Shown here in pieces: positions 58,131-64,000 of a stretch of DNA of 64,000 nt (position 1 is the stretch's first letter; every line of letters starts with the position of its first letter). Position numbers and translations under genes: made by a program. Below the pieces are notes generated by a model. The model had not been told where the DNA came from. It was given only the letters and a program-made list of their open reading frames with translations, and made no database searches. The stretch comes from Pyrrhoderma lamaoense (taxonomy: Eukaryota > Basidiomycota > Agaricomycetes > Hymenochaetales > Hymenochaetaceae). The stretch lies in assembly GCA_002794735.1 (NCBI GenBank), contig NBAZ01000004.1, positions 682,001 through 746,000 of the forward strand. The letters are read 5' to 3'.

Positions 58131-61100
58131 TTAGGCAGTTCCGTCTCCAAGATAACGCGCCCTAACAGCTCGTCCTGCTAGTCCAATCGCTCTCACCGTT
58201 TGTTTATCCCCAGGAACAAGGTCAATAGCCTGATCGCTCCACTGCACGTCTTCTCCTTCTACTTCAAGTATAATATCTTTGATCGGTTTCTTGCAAGAAA
58301 GTACTAGTGTTTCTCCGTCTTCTTTGATTTCAATATCAAACCCTACGGTTGCAGTGGGTGGGAAATGTATATACTTGAATGGCTCTGGCCTGAAGAGCAT
58401 GGTAAGGGACTTCTATCTAAAGACGTCAAAGGAACTTACCAGTTGGAGTACCGTCCGAGAATTGTGTTTCCATCAAGTAGCTTCGCGGAGATAATGATGG
58501 TCCTGGGAACTTCACTCAGTTTTGTTCGAGTCGGCTGACCAGGCAAATTTCCTTTCCACAATTCGGTGCTTGCATTTGGTGCTAACACCACTTGCATGGA
58601 CCAATTTTCTGTCCAGTCCGAGTGAAGATCGAAGCATGTAACATCCAAAATTGCCTTCTTTTCCACAAGCTGATTATTAGTACCCCATATTTCTATTTCT
58701 GTGTCAATTGTAAAATCGGCAGCTCGGTTTTCACTTGCAAAGGTCTTCTTGTCTTTTCGAGTCATGCCCACGGTGAAAGGCCGCAATTCTCGGGCAATTG
58801 CAAAATATGCCGGTTTTGGTCGAAGGAAATAGTCGACAATTGCCCATGAAGTAACCGGCCAGCAGTCATTCAACTAGATATGTTTTCAGATACAAGTCCC
58901 CATTGAATGGAGTGCAGTCACGCTCACCTGCCAGACAAGCGCTCCAGCTGTATATTCTTTACCCCTACCCTTCCAGTTTCGCCTCCACAGACGGTACGCA
59001 GACGACAGAGTCTCCGCTTGCATAACTTGAGTATAATAAACATAACTTTTTCAAGAAACTTATATAATCAGGGGTAAGGTAAAAGGGGCTTCTGTGTCAC
59101 CTTTCGATATCAAATGCATGCTTGAAGTTCTCCATCAAGTATAGCTCGAGGCGCCGCTCGAACCCGTCTGCTTTATTATGGTTACAGTTTGTCCTGTAAT
59201 AGTATGAGTATAATCAGGAGAAAATTCTTGAAATCAATCTACTAATTACCTCGATTGAGGATAGCGTTCGGCTTTGTCTTCACCTAACCAGTAATCAACT
59301 GTCTTTATGTTTGGATAGCCTTCCCTTTTCTATTATCAGCTTCGGATAACGCTCGCAATATATGTGCACCTTACATTCCGAACTCAGAAACAAACCGGCC
59401 AGCTAGTATATCCCAGTTATGCCAAGGCTCTTGTGAACCATGCCAAACATTCCCTTGAGAGTTCATGACTGTAAGAGAACACAAAGAAACCAAAGTTTGA
59501 AGAACATACACTGGTGCAAGTCCCCATTAGTTCTGTCAGTTGTCGGCTGGCCAAATCCAGAGTAAGGTGAAGAGCGATGGTAGTAAATATCGGAATTGCT
59601 TGTTACAATCTCAGGGAGTAACCGTTCATAGATGTACCGGGCGGGGAAGTTCGTCTTTCGGAAGTCTGTCGTTTCGTCACTATAATTTAGGTCCAACTTC
59701 AAGGATTCAGCAATCTGATAATCTTTTCATTCATTTCGAACTTTATCAAACTGGTAAGATATTAGATTTCATTGTTGTAACATACCTTCGTTATTACCAG
59801 CTATAACACTTAATTTAGTAACTTTATTGAAAGCACTTTTACTAAAACCCTTACCGAAAATCACAATCGACGGGTGGTGTCTGAGCCTTTTGACGTTTTG
59901 TTCGGCCTCTATCTCAACAGACGATAAGAATGAATCATATGCAGGATACTGAATTGAAACGCATCAACGGGAATTAAGACATGGTGGAGTCACTAGCAAC
60001 CTACCTGTCCGCAACCAAACATAAAGTCGTGCCAGACCATAATACCAAGTTCTATATACAAACTTAAGATGGAGGCTCAACCTGAGATAGCTCTAATCTC
60101 ACCATCACAAGTATCGTAGAAACAGTCAGGTTCATAAATACCTCCACCCCAGATACGAACCATGTTCTGATTTCCGTTTACCAAAAGCTTCATCCAATCC
60201 CCGTATCTTTCCGGCGTCATTCTAAACCAATATCATTAGCCATTAATTAATAGATATAATAAAACATACGTTGTCAGGAAGCTGTCAGCAGGTATCCAGT
60301 TAGAGCCTATAGATCCCCATCAATGAAAGTAAGTAGTTTATTTATAATTCTATTCCGGACCTCCACAAAAAATACGAATATTGTTTATTTCAAACAAAAA
60401 GGTGTGTCCTGGCTGATCCTCAAGCTCATCTTGCACAACACGAACACGACGAAAACCAATCCGCTTCTCTTTGGAGTCAATAACACTTCCTTGCTATAAG
60501 TATAAAACTATCAGCCAGTGGATACAAATCGATACAAATTGAGTATCCCAACCTCATCGAGTATATTAACTTGCAACGTGTATAAAGCTTGCTTTCCATA
60601 TCCAACGGGGTACCAAAGTTCGATAGCACCACTTTCCTTTTAAATTCTACTTGACCTCTACTATTGTCAATAGCAATGGGACCACTGGAGATAACTTCGC
60701 CATTTTCTGCAATCAACTTATAGGAAGCCTGCAATGCACTGTCCTTCCCTCCAATAGTTTCAAGTGTTATCTTGGAAGTGACACTCAAGTCCTCTGAGAC
60801 ATTGATTGCAGCACGTAAATTATCAATGCGAGTACTGTAAGAGTGAAGCCAAACGGGCCGCCATGGGCCGACGGTCATCAGAACCGGACCTAGTGGCGAT
60901 AATAATAGTAACTTCAGATAGGAATGCTCAGATAGACTCACATACCCCAATCCCAACCATAACTCAAGAACGGGTTGAATTATGGGTGTTAGATATTAAA
61001 ACCATAAGTAGAATGTATTCTTACTTGTACTGTGCCTTGCGTACATGTAATCGGCTGGAATCACCGTTCCATAAATTCAGCTTTCCATGTTGCTTCTCAA

Positions 61101-61808
61101 GTTCTCTCCCCTAACAATTGTTAGATGAGCATACAGTACACAATACCAAGCTTTTAGTACCTTAATAAATGTTGAAGGAAAGGACAAAATAAGAGTGTTT
61201 GAGCCAGGAATCAAGAACCTCGTTGCTGAAAGTCTGTATGTTATGAACTGATTGTTTGCTCTAGTTTTAGTTTTGAATATTGTCAGTCTCTCTCATGACA
61301 TCATAGATTACATTAAACAACTGACTCGCCAAGAGTGTTGCCATTCTAAATTCGTGAATTCATCTTTATTCGTCTATGGAGATATTGAATAATCTTACAA
61401 GTTCGATTTTACAGAAGGTATCAAGGCCATCAAAGACGATATCAATGTTTTCAGTACCAAGTATTTCTTGCTTTATCGTAAAACTCGACCTGAAACTCCA
61501 ATCCGATTCACCAACCCCTAATTACATTCAATTAATTATGTGCTAAATTCGAATGCGTTGGTACGTACATTGAACGTCCCATTCATTTAATCCAATAAAC
61601 TGTCGAAATAGATTCATCCCCAAACTACGAATTGAGTATATTTTAGGTGACTTACTGGATCAGGAATCAGATTTCGCTCAAGAAGCTCAACATGTATTGA
61701 TGTTGGGAATGATTTACATGAAAGCCACTCATTTTCCTTGGTAGCTTGTCCCCCACCCAATTGTGTAAATTCCCAGTTTTCAGATATAGGGATAATAGTC
61801 GACTTCAT
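58131..61808 (-). CDS. Intracellular beta-mannosidase, glycoside hydrolase family 2
   Basis: The enzyme releases mannose from the non-reducing end of beta-1,4-mannooligosaccharides. The start is the ATG at 61808 (MKSTIIPISENWEFTQLGGG), with a possible ATG 9 nt upstream. The stop is TAA at 58131-58133. There is no signal peptide, so the enzyme is cytosolic. The GH2 jelly-roll is followed by AQYKYGWDWGP near 60900, PFTVGM-type linkers and the TIM-barrel core. The core has ELGIMVWHDFMFGCGQ near 60030, RLRHHPSIVIF near 59870 and the acid/base NNE near 59800. Near the end is the QLNDCWPVTSWAIVDY block (about 58840). There are many short introns, and the length is about 850-900 residues. At 60622 one extra base is needed to read ELWYPVGYGKQALY. 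The gene diverges from a sugar transporter gene, suggesting joint use. Confidence 0.92.
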
Positions 61809-62407
61809 GGTCAACAAGAAACCTTTGATGAGTAATTCTCAAGCTACTTGTGTGAAAGATGAGTGCAATCTTAAGAAACTCGGAACTGCTGACCCACCAA
61901 ACCGACTCGCGCGATCAAGGCTCCGGTCGAGTAGAAATGTAATCTGGACCGACATTCCACCGAAAATATAAAGAAAGAATATAATTTTCACACATGGATT
62001 GTCCCTTAACCACGAAACTTGATCAAGTATTTTATATCTTCTCCACAAGCATGGCGTATAGGTCTGTCTGCTCAAAAAACCTACTATTTCTAGATACTAC
62101 AAAAATAAGACATCTTGTGGAATATGCAGTCAGTCATTCTGATAGTAAGACGCTGCCACGGCCACTATCGAGCCGGCGATTGTAATTAATACTTAAGATA
62201 TTGACTCCGCGTAATCTTATAATTTCAAGTTCAACTCGACTCGTGATACAAGTTTGCTTCTCATGTCTTTAGTATCAATATGATATCGTTTCAAGAAGGC
62301 ACCGCTCCCTATGAGCGAAGTATCCCGAGTAATATATATATATAGCACAGAAAAATTAATTCCGGTTGAGAAACAAGCTCCCTTCTTGCTACATCAATCT
62401 CCGGAGG
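61809..62407. promoter_or_regulatory. Shared divergent promoter, beta-mannosidase / sugar transporter
   Basis: This 600-bp region separates the two start codons. A TATATATATATATAG element sits at about 62331-62345, 63 bp before the transporter ATG, and could serve as its TATA box. No other gene is seen. Confidence 0.5.
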
Positions 62408-64000
62408 ATGACGAACATGTCTTCAGAAGAAAAAAGTAGCTTTGATAAAAATGTCGAAGTATATAGCCTCATCTAAACCCTGAAGACGTCGGCTGATCTG
62501 GCATTTTAAAAATACTCAGGAACTACCAGAACAGACGTTAAGCAAGAGAATTCTTGAAGTTGATTCAGGTTTGTAGATAAAAGCCTCTTTTATGATTTTA
62601 TGCATAATTTATAATCTATCCACAGCTGCTCTTGCTGCCGCAAAGCAACACGGCCTTGATCCATGGTCTAGGGACTCTTTTGTTCTCTACGCTTCTTGTT
62701 TTGTACGTAATAATAACTGTGGTTAGCAATGATAAAGCTTTGACATTTCATGGAAAAATTCCATAGATTAGCTTGTAAGTTGTATATACCAGTATTCTTT
62801 ACTTCAAACCCTAAGATCATCTTTATAGTCTCTGCTCCTGCGCGAATGGATACGACACATCTCTAATGACGGCTATCAATATTGTGGGCTGCATTTCAGA
62901 TTTATTGGCATAGTGTTTATAGTATTTTAGATGCCTTTCTATCAAGATCGTTTTAACGCCGGTGTTGTGGGTTCAACTACCGGAATTATCTTCTCTGTTT
63001 GTCCGTCATACAGTATTGTCACATAAATATCCGGGCTAAAAATAACTTAGATACAATCGGTGGGCTTACAAGCCCGTGGATTGCTGGACCCCTGACAGAT
63101 AGATTAGGTCGACGTTGGGGAATGTTTATAGGAGCTTGGATTATCTGCATTGGTTTGTGTTTGATTATATGTCATTCTCTGTTGTATTGACAAATTGCAG
63201 GCTCCGCTGTGGTCTCATCAGCGAATACGAAGAGTCAGTTTATAGGCGGACGTTTTATTCTTGGGTTTGGCGTTAGCGTTTTAACATGTGCTGCACCATC
63301 ATATATAGTAGAGATAGCTCCTCCCCAGTGGCGTGGTCGGATGACTGGACTCTATAATTGCGGGTAATGTCAGCCGATGCACTGAATCGAAACATTTCTG
63401 AGTCTATTTTTTAAAAGTTGGTTTGGAGGTTCCATCCCTGCTGCCGCTATCACATTGGGTACCCAGAATATCAAATCTGATTTGTCTTGGCGTCTTCCCC
63501 TTATCTTTCAATGTGTTCCGGCATTTGTTGTCATCTGTTGTGTCTGGTTTCTCCCTGAGTCCCCACGGTGGCTTCTTGCGAATAACAGGGACAAAGAGGC
63601 CCGAGCTTTCTTGGATCGGTTCCATGGCGGTGGCGATCCACATCATCCAGTTGTTGAAGTGGAATGGAAGGAGTTCAAAGAGTCTATCACCGTAAACGGA
63701 GCTGATAAACGCTGGTATGACTATTCAGAACTCTACAAGAGTGCGAACGCCCGCTGGCGCTTCCTCATGGTTTTATTTATGGTGTGTCTGCTTCTTGCTA
63801 ACTTGAATGAGTATTTACTTGTGTACCATCCACTATTCAGGCTGTTTTCGGTCAATTTTCCGGAAACGGGCTTGGATATTTCAATACACAAATTTATGCC
63901 ACCGTAGGATATAGCAATTATATGCAATTTGTTCTTAATCTGTGTTCGTCCATTGTATCTTGCTTCGGTGCATTATGTGGTGTCGCATGTGCAGATCGCA
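62408..64000 (+). CDS. MFS sugar transporter (lactose/cellodextrin permease-like), 3'-truncated by the window
   Basis: This plasma-membrane sugar:H+ symporter starts MTNMSSEEKSSFDKN. After a cytosolic N-tail come the first spans (SLLCSCANGYDTSLMTAI), where GYD is the family's first motif. Then comes GPLTDRLGRRWGM, the MFS signature loop between spans 2 and 3. It is followed by GRFILGFGVSVLTCAAPSYI, APPQWRGRMTGLYN (PQWRGR) and WFLPESPRWL (PESPRW). The exon after 63840 has AVFGQFSGNGLGYFN at span 7, a region that resembles disaccharide or oligosaccharide permeases more than hexose carriers. The gene is cut at 64000, after roughly two thirds. The substrate is inferred from the divergent beta-mannosidase gene and remains open. 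Confidence 0.9.

Overview
The window is ordinary nuclear DNA of a filamentous fungus, most likely a basidiomycete (Agaricomycotina-like). The genes are broken by many short introns, mostly about 45-70 nt, with GT..AG borders. They are packed on both strands with 75-1200 bp between them, are AT-rich, and are all typical fungal housekeeping or cell-wall genes. I see no tRNA, rRNA, transposon, CRISPR array or prophage. I count 23 protein genes, or 22 if TOM20 and the SET gene are one. The first and the last gene run off the window ends.

Layout. 1-12 kb: an FMP27/Hobbit-type bridge-like lipid-transfer protein (+, 5' end missing) and a DUF2985 membrane protein (+). 12.5-17.2 kb: methionine synthase MET6 (-) and a small dual-specificity phosphatase (+), transcribed away from each other over a 1.2 kb spacer carrying CACGTG and TGACTCA. 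17.9-23.8 kb: a hormone-sensitive-lipase-like hydrolase (+) and alpha-tubulin (+). 24.1-33.5 kb: a GPP/DOG-type HAD phosphatase (-), exocyst SEC15 (+), ARF1 (-) and CPSF2/CFT2 (+). 33.5-41.3 kb, all on the minus strand: glutaminyl-tRNA synthetase, a BCS1-like AAA ATPase, a SET-domain protein and TOM20, the last two possibly one fused gene. 41.6-49.2 kb: a GST-like protein (+), a large unrecognised protein (-) and CLPTM1 (-). 50-57.4 kb: a chitin synthase (+), a RING protein (-), a SPO12-like cell-cycle protein (-) and Rheb (+). 58.1-64 kb: an intracellular GH2 beta-mannosidase (-) and a sugar transporter (+) that share a promoter region.

The most important general observation is that conserved reading frames are broken at about 20 places. 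At every one, the conserved frame is restored by one extra base. Most of these sites lie in short G or C runs. They hit proteins that cannot plausibly be dead, such as ARF1, MET6, GlnRS, SEC15 and TOM20's neighbour. I read this as systematic one-base deletions in the assembly rather than biology. Spans below are given for the restored genes; a naive gene caller would split or truncate them.

Other points of interest: a perfect hairpin that begins exactly at the first 5' splice site of CPSF2; a possible TOM20-SET fusion made by splicing over the TOM20 stop codon; a divergent beta-mannosidase/sugar-transporter pair that looks like a mannodextrin-use module; a 12-bp palindrome found three times, each in a gene's 3' flank; and an unrecognised protein with a conserved-looking cysteine motif.
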